NCBI GenBank assembly: GCA_963701375.1
Contig: CAVOZT010000004.1
Coordinates: 1,116,001-1,180,000, forward strand
Reading direction: 5' to 3'
DNA length: 64,000 nucleotides
From: CAVXTF01 sp963701375
GTDB lineage: Bacteria; Actinomycetota; Acidimicrobiia; Acidimicrobiales; CAVXTF01
The notes beneath the pieces are model-generated. The model ran no database searches, was not told the origin of the DNA, and saw only the letters and a list, made by a program, of their open reading frames with translations. The translations under genes were made by a program, and so were the position numbers. Shown piece by piece: positions 1 through 9,184 of the stretch (its first letter is position 1; every line of letters starts with the position of its first letter).

Positions 1-162
1 CCCGGTCGTGCTCGTTGTTGTTGGACGTGGAGGGGCGACGGTCGGAGCGGTCGTCGTTGCTGCCTTTGCTTTAGTGGGGTTGCTGATGGCCGAGGTCGCG
101 CACCCGGCGAGAATCGAAGCAACGACAGAGACTGCCCCGAGAGCCTTCAGACTTGCCCGCAC
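1..162 (-). CDS. Lipoprotein N terminus, family B (partial, runs off window)
   Basis: This is the first 54 codons of a gene that leaves the window at base 1. A GTG start at 162 shares its G with the TAG stop of the preceding gene, so translation is probably coupled. The product begins with a signal peptide ending in the lipobox LAGC (Cys about residue 21), followed by a Thr/Pro-rich linker. The N terminus and the TAG/GTG junction closely resemble those of the Asp-box lipoprotein starting at 2792, so this is very likely a third family-B copy. The mature domain is outside the window, so the family call is inference. Confidence 0.75.
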   Translation of the reverse strand, partial: MRASLKALGAVSVVASILAGCATSAISNPTKAKAATTTAPTVAPPRPTTTSTTG

Positions 163-1374
163 TACCCGAAACACTTCGCCGGTGGTGTGATCGCGACGAC
201 CTCGCCCACTCCACTGTCAAATGACTCGACGGCGAAGAGCAGGTGACCGCTGGCGATGGGCGCAGACGTTGACACCCGTGACTCGCTGGCTCTAACAGCA
301 CCAGTCGTGGGGTCGGCGCACGTCAGGGTTGGATCGTCACCACTCCCCAGACCCGTCAGCCATAACGTCCCTTCGCTGACGCTGGACCCGACACCGTCCA
401 TCGCATAGAAGGTCCCAAGTCCCTGATCCGTAGAAACAGGCGGGGCAGTCCGCTTCAGACTGGAGGCCGATAGCTCGACCACGCCGCCTGCCATGCCCGA
501 ACGTGACGATACCCATACACCGCCCGAGGTAGCAGCAACAATGGCGCCATTGCCCTCAAACGATGTCCGCATCAACTCCTGACCAGTGTGGGCGTTAAAC
601 TCCGTCACGTTCGCCTCGCCATCGGGAGTTGTTTCTCCGCCCGTGTAGAGAATGTTGCCGGTCGGGTCGGTCGACATCGACGAAATCTCGTTACCAGCGT
701 TGAACTCCCTCTCAACCGCACCAGTAGAGGGGTTCAGTGCCCAGATGTCGTCTCCGGCCGCCACCCACAACGGACCATCGACTGTGGCGGTCAGGGCCGG
801 GTAGATGAACGGTGGGCCGACCGACGAAACGCCGTCCTTGACGCGAATCGACTCGCTGGCGTGAAGCGCGAGGGTCAAGGGGTCAAGTCGCCGGATCACA
901 AGGTCGTCATCCACGGCGACAACCATCCACACCCATCCGCCGGTGACGGTGAGAAGGACGCTGCCATCCAGACCTATTACCGATGGTCCGATTGTCACTG
1001 CACCTGAGGTCGGGTCGTAGAGCACCGGAGTGATGGGTGCTGGGTAACCCGCTTGTGCATCGGAGAGGTTCAACCAGTAAACGCCGTCCGACGTGGGGGT
1101 GATGTCCTCCGCCGTACCGGTCGTCGTGATGGTCCGCATCGGCCAGGTGGGCGGAGCTGGCTTGTTGGCCGACGTCACGCGTCGCGCAACTACTGTCGAC
1201 TTCGGCAACGGCATCGTTGTTGTCGTCGAGGACGGGGTTGAACGTGACACCGGCGACATTGCCGTGGCTGCCTTCGTAGTACCGCATGCACCGAGTTAGG
1301 AGCGCGACGACGGCCATGACGGCACGCGTCCATGTGGACCCCTTAGAGGAACGGTGACGAGCACGCTCCGTCAT
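162..1374 (-). CDS. Beta-propeller lipoprotein, family A copy 3 (frameshifted at signal peptide)
   Basis: Predicted surface lipoprotein with a PQQ/WD-like beta-propeller: recurring GGVW/GPLW/GTLW blades, ending ITPPAKCFG. It is paralogous along its length to the proteins at 4111 and 5326. The 365-codon open frame starts at 1259, but just upstream in that frame, after a stop, lies a lipobox (LGAC, bases about 1284-1295). The hydrophobic signal core that should precede it (AVMAVVALL) is in another frame, starting at an ATG at 1374. Removing one base near 1298 joins them into a 403-residue protein, exactly the length of the intact paralog at 4111. Either a recent mutation or a sequence error. 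Ligand unknown; probably extracytoplasmic. Confidence 0.8.
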
Positions 1375-1454
1375 GGCCCGCGTTTGGGCCGTCGTGGCCA
1401 TCGTCAGGTCCCATCAAGGCAGGTCGCTCGATTTCGATTCGATACGGCTCTCAT

Positions 1455-2792
1455 TCAGGTGCCAACCTCTGCAGGCTTCCAAGAGCGACCACCATCCGAT
1501 GTGACCAACACTTTGCCCGTCGTGCCGCCGGCGCCATTGTCTTGGATGCTGAGCAGGGCGTCACTGGCGTTGAGCGCGGCGAGGGTAACCGGCAGGCCGC
1601 CGAGCGCGGGGACGGCGTTCACAGCCCAGGAGGTCCCAGCATCGCTGCTCACCTGCGTGGTCATTCCGTGTGCCGTCCAGCCAACCAGCCACCACGATGT
1701 CTGTGATGCGACCGATACCAATGGGTAGTTCGACCCGCCGTCCGACGGCTCGACAGGGGCGACGGTCACAGTCCGCTCGGATTGCAGCGTCCATTGCCTA
1801 CCTCCGTCGGACGTTACGTCGAACGCGACGCTGGCGTGTGTATCAGAGACCACGATTCCAGGGAGCACTCCGCGCTCGGTGCCGTTGAACGTAGGTATCG
1901 CGAAGTTGCAGGAAGTTGACGAAGTCTCACCCGCGCCAGATGGACACGCGAAGGCCGTTTTCGGAAGAGGTGGGGTTTCGCGGGTCCAAATGGAGGCCCC
2001 GTCTGAGCTGTAGAAGAAGTCGCCATCTCCGGGACCTTCGTCAACCTCAGGTGGGTCTCCGGGTGAACCGAAGGCCCGGCGGCTGTCTATGAAGACAATC
2101 GGCATCTCGAATGGACCCCGATACCGCCCGTCGGTGGTGGTGGGCTGAGGGCCCGTGTACACGGTCCGCCAGGTTTTACCAGCGTCGGTGGTCACATCTA
2201 GAGACATAAGCGGGGCGCTTGGTTGCAATGTCTCGCTGTAACCCGTGCTGGGGGTGAGTAGCTGGATGAGCGTATCGCCGATGTTGTGAGCACCCCCGGA
2301 TACCGCGGACCATGCCTTGCCTCCGTTACTAGTGCGGTAGAGGGTCACCAAGGTTGTCGCGCCGTTCCACGCCGCCACCCATCCAATCGAAGGATTGAGA
2401 AATGAGGCGTGGTCGAAATAGCCGTATCCGCCGTTCTGTACGACCCGGGATTGCGGTGGCGTCACATTTGTCCAGTGGATCATGTCGGTGCTCAGGTACA
2501 GGCGCGATGGTGCGGTTCCCTGATAGCCATTTCCGGGGCTGACGCCGACCACGGCAACACCGGGCCCGGTGTACACGAGGCTCGGCCATGGTTCCTGTTT
2601 GGGAACGGTGGTCGTTGTCGTCGGGACGGTGGTCGTCGTCGTGGTTGAGGTTCGAGCCGGGGTCGTCGTTGAGGTCGTGGTTCTTGCCTTTGCTGTCGTC
2701 CGTGCGTTCATGGCCGAAGTCCCGCATCCGGTAAGTGTGAGGGCAACAACGGTGACGGCACCGAACATCTTGATGCCTGTGCGAATCCGCAC
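1455..2792 (-). CDS. Asp-box (BNR-like) repeat lipoprotein, family B copy 2
   Basis: Predicted lipoprotein of 445 residues. The GTG at 2792 is preferred over the upstream start at 3167 because it sits directly before a signal peptide whose lipobox is LTGC (Cys23), as in the copy at 162. A long Thr-rich linker (about residues 28-65) follows. The mature part carries at least five Asp-box motifs of the form S/T-x-D-x-G-x-x-W (for example TTDAGKTW, TSDGGRQW, TSDGGRSW), typical of Ycf48/sialidase-type beta-propellers. The catalytic residues of a sialidase are not evident, so a binding or scaffold role is likelier than hydrolysis. It follows a relic of a family-A gene and precedes copy 3 of family A on the same strand. 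Confidence 0.82.
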   Translation of the reverse strand: MRIRTGIKMFGAVTVVALTLTGCGTSAMNARTTAKARTTTSTTTPARTSTTTTTTVPTTTTTVPKQEPWPSLVYTGPGVAVVGVSPGNGYQGTAPSRLYLSTDMIHWTNVTPPQSRVVQNGGYGYFDHASFLNPSIGWVAAWNGATTLVTLYRTSNGGKAWSAVSGGAHNIGDTLIQLLTPSTGYSETLQPSAPLMSLDVTTDAGKTWRTVYTGPQPTTTDGRYRGPFEMPIVFIDSRRAFGSPGDPPEVDEGPGDGDFFYSSDGASIWTRETPPLPKTAFACPSGAGETSSTSCNFAIPTFNGTERGVLPGIVVSDTHASVAFDVTSDGGRQWTLQSERTVTVAPVEPSDGGSNYPLVSVASQTSWWLVGWTAHGMTTQVSSDAGTSWAVNAVPALGGLPVTLAALNASDALLSIQDNGAGGTTGKVLVTSDGGRSWKPAEVGT

Positions 2793-2857
2793 TACTCGAA
2801 GCACTTGGCCGGTGGCTTTCTCGTCACCAGGTTTGGCCGCGGGTGAACGGTGACCGC
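2792..2857 (-). pseudogene. Relic of a family-A gene C terminus (22 codons)
   Basis: The gap between two family-B genes reads in one frame as 21 codons ending PPAKCFE and then TAG, whose last G is also the first base of the GTG start at 2792. Intact family-A genes end AVT...PPAKCFG, and at 162 an A gene likewise ends in TAG overlapping a GTG of a B gene. The stretch is therefore the 3' tail of a deleted A gene fused after the stop of the B gene at 2858. No start codon or upstream coding sequence remains. Confidence 0.75.
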
Positions 2858-4101
2858 TCAGACCGGCGACCACATCGCCCCGCCATCGGTTGTATGCCAC
2901 AAGCCGGTGTGGTTCCCGACGGTCACCCAGAAAGCAGCCCAGCCAACCTCTGGGTTTGCGAAATCGAGCGAGCCGAGAAATCCGGCTGTGATGTGTTGCG
3001 TGGACGCAGACCGGACCGGGCCCCATTTGACGCCGCCGTCTGTCGTGAGCATGAGACCCCCATTGAGCGACAAGTCGAACGCCTCGGTCGAGGACATCGC
3101 GACGAAATCCTCCTGGTTGCCGCAGGGTGCCTCCGGACGCACCCCCGTTGGAGCCCCGACCTCGCAACTCGACTCACCCAACCACGTCAACCCGTCATCG
3201 GTGGAGCGATAAATGATGATGCCCAGGTGACCTGCTGAACCCTGTCCGTTGCACATCAGCCAAAGGGTGTTCGATGAGGCGGCCTTCTCCAACGCCCCGC
3301 TCAAGCGGTAATGGCTGGGACAGGGCAATGTGCGCGTTGTCCAAGTGCTACCGGCATCGGTGGTGGTGAACAGCTCGCCAGGGAGGTCGGGAGATATGTG
3401 GTTGTCCAATCCGAGAAGGAACACGGTGTGAGGCGAAACGAGTACAAGTTGTGCCTGCTCGAATGGGTCCGTCGGCAACCGAGCGAGTCTTTGCCACGAC
3501 CGGCCTGAGTCGCTCGAAGTCTCTATGGCCAGGCGGCACCGCGCGCTCGTACTTCCACCCACTGGGCACGAACTGAGCACTGCCCAGAGGGTTCCGCTCG
3601 ACGCGGCAAGATTCTCCATGCGTCCTGGCAGCATGACCTGGCTCCATGCAAGACCCGCATCATGCGTGGTGAAGAATCCCGACGCGTCGAACACGAACCC
3701 GTTCAGGGCATTGTTAAAGAGCAGGGTTGGACGGTAGTAGCCCGTCAGCGCCGGGGGGACCTGAGATATGACCTGCCAGGTGCTGCCACCATCTTTGGTA
3801 TGTACGAGGGTAGGCGGCGCGCTCGATGTCTGCGATTGGTACAACCCGAAGCCGCGCTCCTTGTCGATGAACGAAAGAGCGACAAGGCAGTTCTGAGCCG
3901 CAACTATTCGCTCTCCGCAGGAAGTCGGTGGGGTGGTCGGAGCGACAGGCATGGTCGGTGTCGTCATGGTGACCGGCATGGTTGACCTTGAGACCGACGA
4001 CGACGCAGTGACCGATTTGGCGGTGGCACAGGCAGCCAGCAGAACGCGAAGGTTGCCGTGACCGCGGTCAACGTGTGTCTCGGATAGGCGCGACTACTCA
4101 T
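2858..4101 (-). CDS. Asp-box (BNR-like) repeat lipoprotein, family B copy 1 (frameshifted at signal peptide)
   Basis: The open frame from 3979 encodes 373 residues with about seven Asp boxes (TKDGGSTW, SSDSGRSW, TTDAGSTW, STDDGLTW, TTDGGVKW, TTDGGAMW), a Ycf48/sialidase-like propeller. Upstream in the same frame lies a lipobox, LLAAC (Cys codon at 4030), with no start codon. The rest of a signal peptide starts at an ATG at 4101 in a different frame and ends FAF at about 4044. Adding one base near 4042 joins both into a protein of about 414 residues. The start lies 10 bases after the stop of the family-A gene at 4111, so the genes are probably cotranscribed. Confidence 0.8.
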
Positions 4102-4110
4102 CGCCGCGCA

Positions 4111-5322
4111 TCACCCGAAGCACTTTGCCGGCGGGGCTATGACGACGACCTGTCCTGATGCGGTGACGGCGTAGAACCTTTCCCCGGTTGCGTATCCAAC
4201 TGCGAAGGTCGGTGTCACGTCTCTCGCTCGAACCGCCCCGGTTGTGGGGTCGGCACAGACCAGAGTTGAAGTTTGTCCGCCTTCATTCGACAACCACAAC
4301 GTTCCCTCGCTCACGCTGGAGGCCACGCCCATAAACTGGTCATAGGTTCCGAACCCCCGCTGTGGAGGCGGAGCAATCATCTCCAAGTTGTGGGACGACA
4401 ACTCGAAGGCAGGGCCGGCCATTCCGTAGCGAACGGAAATCCATACCCCACCGGTCGTGGCAGCCACGGTTTCAACCGAGATGGCTGCGGCGAGATATTC
4501 GGGCTTGAAGGCATTTTGCAACTCCGCGCCGGTCTGGGCGTTGTACTGCTTGACAATCATGCCGCCCGTACTCGCTAGTCCTCCCGTGTACAGAAGGCTT
4601 CCTGAAGGGTCGGTTGACATCGAGCCAATCCAGTTGCCGGTATCGAACTCAGTCTCGACCGAACCTGTTGACGGGTTGAGGGCCCAGAGGTCCTCGCCAC
4701 CAGCAACCCACAAGGGCCCGTCTACCGTCGCCGTGAGGACCGGATTGACCTGTGGTTCGCCTTCGAGATTGTCTTTGACTGGAAGGGATTCGGTGCTGCG
4801 AACTCCGAGCGTTGACGGGTCGAGTTGCTCGACATCAACGTCGTCGCTCACCCCTATGACCATCCACACCCACCCACCGGTGTCGGTGAGAGCGGCACTG
4901 CCAACGAAGCCGGTGAATGAGGGACCTCGTCTCACCTTTCCAGAGATTGGGTTGTACTGGTAAACGGTGACTGGTGCTCCGTCATTGGAGAAAATGCCCG
5001 GTTGGCTGAGCCAATACACATAGCTCGATGTAGGGGCGACGTCCTGCGCCTGGCCTGTGGAAGCGATGGTGCGCATCGGCCATAAGTTCGGCTTCGGCTT
5101 CGATGTAGTAGCCGTTGTCGGGGGCACAACCTGGTGCGACACCGGAATCGTCGGTGTCGTGATAGTGACCGGCGCCGTCGGTGTGGTGATGGTGACCGGC
5201 AGGGATGACCTTGAGACCGATGACGAAGTCGCACCCGTTTTAGCGATGCCACAGCCAGCAAGGAGAAACCCAGCGAAGACAATGCCAAAGTACGACGCAC
5301 GTACTCGGTTAGTCATCGGCAT
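4111..5322 (-). CDS. Beta-propeller lipoprotein, family A copy 2 (intact)
   Basis: Intact 403-residue lipoprotein: signal peptide with lipobox LAGC (Cys24), a Thr/Pro-rich linker to about residue 75, then a beta-propeller of repeated GGVW/GPLW/GTLW blades with the family C terminus PPAKCFG. It is the reference against which the broken copy at 162-1374 can be judged. It begins 3 bases after the stop of the membrane-anchored paralog at 5326, on the same strand, so it belongs to the sigma-factor operon. The conserved final Cys may form a disulfide outside the membrane. Function unknown; sensing or binding at the cell surface is inferred from architecture only. Confidence 0.85.
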   Translation of the reverse strand: MPMTNRVRASYFGIVFAGFLLAGCGIAKTGATSSSVSRSSLPVTITTPTAPVTITTPTIPVSHQVVPPTTATTSKPKPNLWPMRTIASTGQAQDVAPTSSYVYWLSQPGIFSNDGAPVTVYQYNPISGKVRRGPSFTGFVGSAALTDTGGWVWMVIGVSDDVDVEQLDPSTLGVRSTESLPVKDNLEGEPQVNPVLTATVDGPLWVAGGEDLWALNPSTGSVETEFDTGNWIGSMSTDPSGSLLYTGGLASTGGMIVKQYNAQTGAELQNAFKPEYLAAAISVETVAATTGGVWISVRYGMAGPAFELSSHNLEMIAPPPQRGFGTYDQFMGVASSVSEGTLWLSNEGGQTSTLVCADPTTGAVRARDVTPTFAVGYATGERFYAVTASGQVVVIAPPAKCFG

Positions 5323-5325
5323 CGA

Positions 5326-6675
5326 CTAGCCGAAGCACTTCGCCGATGGCGTGATTGTGACGAGGTCCGTGCCCGCGAACGTGTAGAGCAATGCGCCTCT
5401 GGCGATGGGGTCCCCGACCTGGACCGATTCGCTCGCCCTAACCGATCCGGTCGCAGGGTCCGCACACGTCAAGGTCGCAACTTCACCCTCGGCCGAGCTA
5501 ATCAGCCACAAGGTACCTTCGCTGATGCTGGCTTCCACTCCCCCTATCTGGTCGTACATACCTGATGAGGTGCGCACGCTCGATGGAGGCGCAATCTCGT
5601 TCAAGCCGTTTACTGATAACTCGAATGCACGTCCATAGTTTCCTGTACGAAGAGTCACCCAGACACCGCCTTCGGTAGCCGCAACCGTGCCAGGCGAAAC
5701 CGCGTGCTGATCCGATCGTGTTAGTTGTTGACCGGTGCGGGTGCCGTACTCGGTGACAGTCATGTCTCCCACCAAGGACGATGTCCATCCTCCGGTGTAA
5801 AGGAGACTCCCGGTCGGGTCGGTCGACATAGAGACAATCTGGTTGCCGGTATCCAACTCGTTCTCGATCGCACCCGTTGTGGGATTCAGCTTCCAGAGGT
5901 CTTCTCCACCCGCGACCCAGAGCGGACCGCCGATTGTCGCCGTAAGAACAGGATTAACAGTTCCGAAGAGGTTGTCCTTGACGCGAAGCGATTCGGTCGA
6001 GTGGATCGTAAGCGTCGAGGTATCGAGTTGCTCCACGACAACGTCTGAACCGACACCGGCAACGACCCACACCCATCCGCCCGTGTCGGTAATCGCTGGG
6101 CTCCCGACGGTGCCGGTAAGCGATGGTCCCTTTACGACTCGACCAGAGGTCGGGGCGTATCTGAATGGAGTAATGGGTGAGGGGGGAGAGTTCTCGTTGC
6201 GGGAGTTGACGTTGTACGTCAGCCAATACACGCCGTCGGATGTCGGGGCAATGTCCTGTCCGGCACCGGCCTTCGTGATTATCCACGTCGACCACGAGGT
6301 TCGAGGAAGCGTCGTGGACGTGGCGCGATGCGGGATGGTTGTCGGGACAGGCATCGTCGTCCTGGACACGGGCAGGCTTGGTCTAGAGACAGGGAAACCG
6401 CTTGACTTCGAGGACGGCAGCGCCCGGAACCCGAGTACAAGCACGGCCGCGAGCACAGCCATGACGGTCAGCCATGCCCACGCCGGTCGGCGCGACGCTG
6501 CCGGGTTCAGCGTCGAGAGGAAAGAGCGACCCCCGTTCCAACGCGCCCGGCCGTTGTCGGCGGTTGCTCGGATCGAAGCTATGGACATCGCCTCGTCGGC
6601 TGAAACTGCTGCCGAGTCGTCGGGCAGCAACGCCCGCATCTGCTCGGGAAGGGTGTCCGGCAGCTCACGCTCCAT
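5326..6675 (-). CDS. Anti-sigma-like transmembrane protein with outer beta-propeller (family A copy 1)
   Basis: 449 residues: a cytoplasmic N-terminal region of about 64 residues, one transmembrane helix (about 65-83), a Ser/Thr/Pro linker, then the same propeller as the family-A lipoproteins, ending AKCFG. The ATG overlaps the 3' end of the ECF sigma-factor gene by 11 bases. That coupling and topology are typical of anti-sigma factors that release their sigma when the outer domain senses a signal. The N-terminal region lacks an obvious HxxxCxxC zinc motif, so the anti-sigma role rests on gene order and topology. Only this copy has a transmembrane anchor instead of a lipobox. Confidence 0.8.
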   Translation of the reverse strand: MERELPDTLPEQMRALLPDDSAAVSADEAMSIASIRATADNGRARWNGGRSFLSTLNPAASRRPAWAWLTVMAVLAAVLVLGFRALPSSKSSGFPVSRPSLPVSRTTMPVPTTIPHRATSTTLPRTSWSTWIITKAGAGQDIAPTSDGVYWLTYNVNSRNENSPPSPITPFRYAPTSGRVVKGPSLTGTVGSPAITDTGGWVWVVAGVGSDVVVEQLDTSTLTIHSTESLRVKDNLFGTVNPVLTATIGGPLWVAGGEDLWKLNPTTGAIENELDTGNQIVSMSTDPTGSLLYTGGWTSSLVGDMTVTEYGTRTGQQLTRSDQHAVSPGTVAATEGGVWVTLRTGNYGRAFELSVNGLNEIAPPSSVRTSSGMYDQIGGVEASISEGTLWLISSAEGEVATLTCADPATGSVRASESVQVGDPIARGALLYTFAGTDLVTITPSAKCFG

Positions 6676-7179
6676 TGGTCACGTCACCACCCTTCAGCCT
6701 TCTCGAGTGGCGCGAGTCATCCGCCTGGTCAACGTTGAGCGACTTTCGGAGCGATGCCAGCCCTCGGCGGAGATGGGTACGCACGGTCGCCTCGCGCAGC
6801 TCCAAGAGCCCTGCCACGTCACGCACCGGGAGCCCGTAGCCGTGGACCAGATAAACGACCACTCGCTGACGTTTCGGTAGACGGCCGAGAGCCCGAGGCA
6901 ATCCGGGCTCGACCCAGACCTCGGTGTCGTCTGGACGCGCGAACAGGTTGCGCTGCTTGCGGACCCGGGCGCGGCTCTGGCCAGCGCGAAGAGGTAACCG
7001 ACCGGATTCGCCATTTGCCTGACCTCGTCCCACCGCTCCCAGGCGACAGCGAGTGCCTCGGCGGTCGCTTCTCGCCCCCGGTCGGAACCGTAAGCGGCCA
7101 TGAGCCCTCGGCGAAGGCGCGGCTCTACCTGGGCGACGAACGCCCGAAAGCCCGCCTCGCCCTCGGACCACGCCGCCAA
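6665..7179 (-). CDS. ECF RNA polymerase sigma factor, SigE-type (frameshifted)
   Basis: Two overlapping frames together make one ECF sigma factor. Region 2 is read from a TTG at 7179 (FRAFVAQVEPRLRRGL ... NPVGYLFALARA). Region 4 is read in another frame (LPKRQRVVVYLVHGYGLPV ... VRTHLRRGLASLRK) and stops at 6665, overlapping the next gene. Adding one base near 6978 (LARA/SRARVRKQR) restores about 171 codons, the usual ECF length. An ATG at 7211 with a good AGGAG site lies in the third frame, so the true start may be there with a further indel. It heads the lipoprotein operon and probably controls it together with the adjoining transmembrane protein. Confidence 0.8.
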
Positions 7180-7349
7180 ACGGCCTCCTTGTCGGGCACC
7201 CCACCTGTCATCTGCTCCTACCTATTAAGACCCGTCTGGAGCCGATTTGCGTTACAAGGACTTTTGGGCAAGCACAAGACCCCCGCTGCGTCGCAGCACC
7301 GCGGACGGACCACAGAGGTCTGCCCTCAACGCTCGTATCGTGAATCCCG

Positions 7350-8144
7350 ATGTCTGACGACCCGCGTGACCCGGCCTGGCCACCTGAGGTCGAACTGCAG
7401 ACCGACCTCGGTCCCAGTCGTTGGATAGCACCTCGCCTGTTGCCGTGGGACGACGTTGAAGGCGCGCCGGTGACGATGTTCGCGCCTTCGGGGTACCCGA
7501 CTTACGTCAGGGTCCTACATCCGGCGTCGGGGCTACGGGAACTCATCCCGTCGGTCACCTGGCGCGAGATCACTGATTGGAGCGGTCGTACGTACCATTC
7601 GACAATGCAGTTCCGGCGCATCTCGGTGCCACTACGGCCCTCATCCTCTCCTGCACCGTTTCGTAACCCTCCGCTGGAAGGATGCCTGGGCCATCGAACG
7701 TGTCAGGCCCTGTACGACGTGCTCGCTGGCTGGACCGCGAGCCCTGACATCTGGCTCGGCATCTGGGTGGGGTGGGGGTCTTTGCACTTTCCGCACTCCA
7801 TGTCGTTTATCCCTAAACCCGACACTGACTTCGGGTTAACCGACCTGGCGGCGCTAGTAGACCAAGCGCCTTGGTTCCGGCACCCTTACCGGGAGTACCT
7901 ACTGGCCCGTGCTCCTATCTCCGCTGTCGCCGAGTTGTCGCGGTTCCCGCTCGACATAACTCCGAGCCTGGCGTGGGCCGATGACCACGCCTGGTGCGTC
8001 GCCACCGAGATTGACTTCGATTCCACCATTGTTGCTGCGAGCGAGGAATGCGCTGCGGCATTGTTGGGTGACGACCGACTGGAGGCGTTGCGAGTGCAGC
8101 CCGATGACCGTCTCGACTTCGGTGGCGACGCGCTCAATCGGTGA
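7350..8144 (+). CDS. Conserved hypothetical protein of actinobacteria
   Basis: 264 residues, soluble, no signal peptide. The C-terminal part (ITPSLAWADDHAWCVATEID ... AAALLGDD) resembles a family of uncharacterised actinobacterial proteins with a conserved P-x-x-x-W-x-x-D-x-A-W-C-V-A-T-E-I-D block; this is recall, not a search. There is no Shine-Dalgarno sequence before the ATG at 7350, so the mRNA may be leaderless. The gene is divergent from the sigma-factor operon across about 140 bases, which must hold both promoters. Function unknown. Confidence 0.7.
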   Translation: MSDDPRDPAWPPEVELQTDLGPSRWIAPRLLPWDDVEGAPVTMFAPSGYPTYVRVLHPASGLRELIPSVTWREITDWSGRTYHSTMQFRRISVPLRPSSSPAPFRNPPLEGCLGHRTCQALYDVLAGWTASPDIWLGIWVGWGSLHFPHSMSFIPKPDTDFGLTDLAALVDQAPWFRHPYREYLLARAPISAVAELSRFPLDITPSLAWADDHAWCVATEIDFDSTIVAASEECAAALLGDDRLEALRVQPDDRLDFGGDALNR

Positions 8145-8189
8145 CGCCCGTACGTTCCTCGTACGGTGGCCCTCGATTCGAGAGGTCAG

Positions 8190-8543
8190 TCAATCGGGTC
8201 GTCGACTAACGAACCACAACCGACGTTGAGAGAACTCTCCCTTCCGACCGCAAGATGGGCAGTGTGAATATGACGACCGCAGTTCTGATTCCGCCGCCCG
8301 TTCACTAGCGATTTCACTCGCGCGACCAGCCGCTTGCGATGCTGCAACCATTCCTGACATACCGCGTCGGCCTCGGCCCATCGACGAAGGACGCTGAAAG
8401 GACTTTCGGCGTGCAAAGTATCGGGACACCTGCCAGGTCGTGGCACAGGTCTTGCAGGTGCGCTTCACTTGTGGTCTCACGAGGGCGCGGAGGAAGGACA
8501 CGATGGTCTTCGGCGTGCTCGGCGAAGTACTCGACCCGCTCAA
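8190..8543 (-). CDS. Small zinc-ribbon protein, hypothetical
   Basis: About 117 residues with two knuckles, CKTC near residue 30 and CPSCG near residue 94, separated by an Ala/Ser/Glu-rich helical stretch. This spacing fits a split zinc ribbon found in uncharacterised actinobacterial proteins. A GTG at about 8498 (before SFLRALVRP) is an alternative start, since the first 15 residues are Ser/Thr/Pro-rich and look unstructured. It is convergent with the gene ending at 8144. No partner suggests a function. Confidence 0.6.
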   Translation of the reverse strand: MSGSSTSPSTPKTIVSFLRALVRPQVKRTCKTCATTWQVSRYFARRKSFQRPSSMGRGRRGMSGMVAASQAAGRASEIASERAAESELRSSYSHCPSCGRKGEFSQRRLWFVSRRPD

Positions 8544-8687
8544 TGACCGTCCTCAAGTCGTTGGCTGTCCATCTGCAACGTTACTCAGCCTCCGACAGGA
8601 CCATAGAGTCGAGGCTGGTGCGCGCCAAGATGCCGTTGCTCGCAAGGTCACTCTCGACGCGACCGGCGACCCTTCCTGCGACTGGCC

Positions 8688-9137
8688 TCAGATGATTGCC
8701 GCCGACGCTGCTCCCAGCAACATCATCAGCACGGATAGAACGGCGAGAGAACCCCCGACTACAAGACCCGTCTTCTCGACTCTGATAACGCGCTCGACGA
8801 TCGTGAGGTCCGTATGAAGCGACATCAGTGACGAGGTAAGGATGGCGACCCACCCGGCTACACCGAATGCGAACCAGGCAATCGTGGGCGCGCCAATGTG
8901 GTGATAGGTGGACACGTACCAGGACGCAGTCCCAAACCCGAACAAGCCTTCGACGCACAAGCACATTGCCAAACAGAACCCGAGCGCGAAGGCTTTCCCG
9001 ACTGGGTCGCTATTTCCCTGCTCCGGTCGCCACGGTTCGTTCGTCCATCCGTATGCCGGAGTAGAGAGGAATCGGGGAAGAGCATCAACGGTCCTGGGAC
9101 CGGCTACCCGAGCATGTCTAGCCTTGCAGATCGGCAT
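8688..9137 (-). CDS. Predicted three-helix membrane protein
   Basis: 149 residues. After a polar N terminus of about 48 residues come three hydrophobic helices, about 50-75 (AFALGFCLAMCLCVEGLFGF), 84-106 and 124-148. No family recognised. The gene lies 47 bases from the end of the minus-strand lipoprotein gene at 9185, so the two may be cotranscribed. The start is uncertain; a later start would shorten the polar N terminus without affecting the helices. Confidence 0.55.
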   Translation of the reverse strand: MPICKARHARVAGPRTVDALPRFLSTPAYGWTNEPWRPEQGNSDPVGKAFALGFCLAMCLCVEGLFGFGTASWYVSTYHHIGAPTIAWFAFGVAGWVAILTSSLMSLHTDLTIVERVIRVEKTGLVVGGSLAVLSVLMMLLGAASAAII

Positions 9138-9184
9138 CTTGACCTATTTGTAACATGCAAGTGGGTGCCTGTCGAGACGTCCAA

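Noticed and set aside
1455..3167. 570-residue version of the Asp-box lipoprotein
   Set aside because: The first 125 codons overlap the upstream gene and a relic of an A gene, and they push the signal peptide into the interior. The GTG at 2792 gives a normal lipoprotein.
5843..6880. 345-residue open frame on the plus strand
   Set aside because: It is antisense to the anti-sigma-like gene; its composition is low in hydrophobic order and it has no start site or family. High GC produces long antisense frames throughout this window (also at 23732-24499, 52774-53733 and 48798 on).
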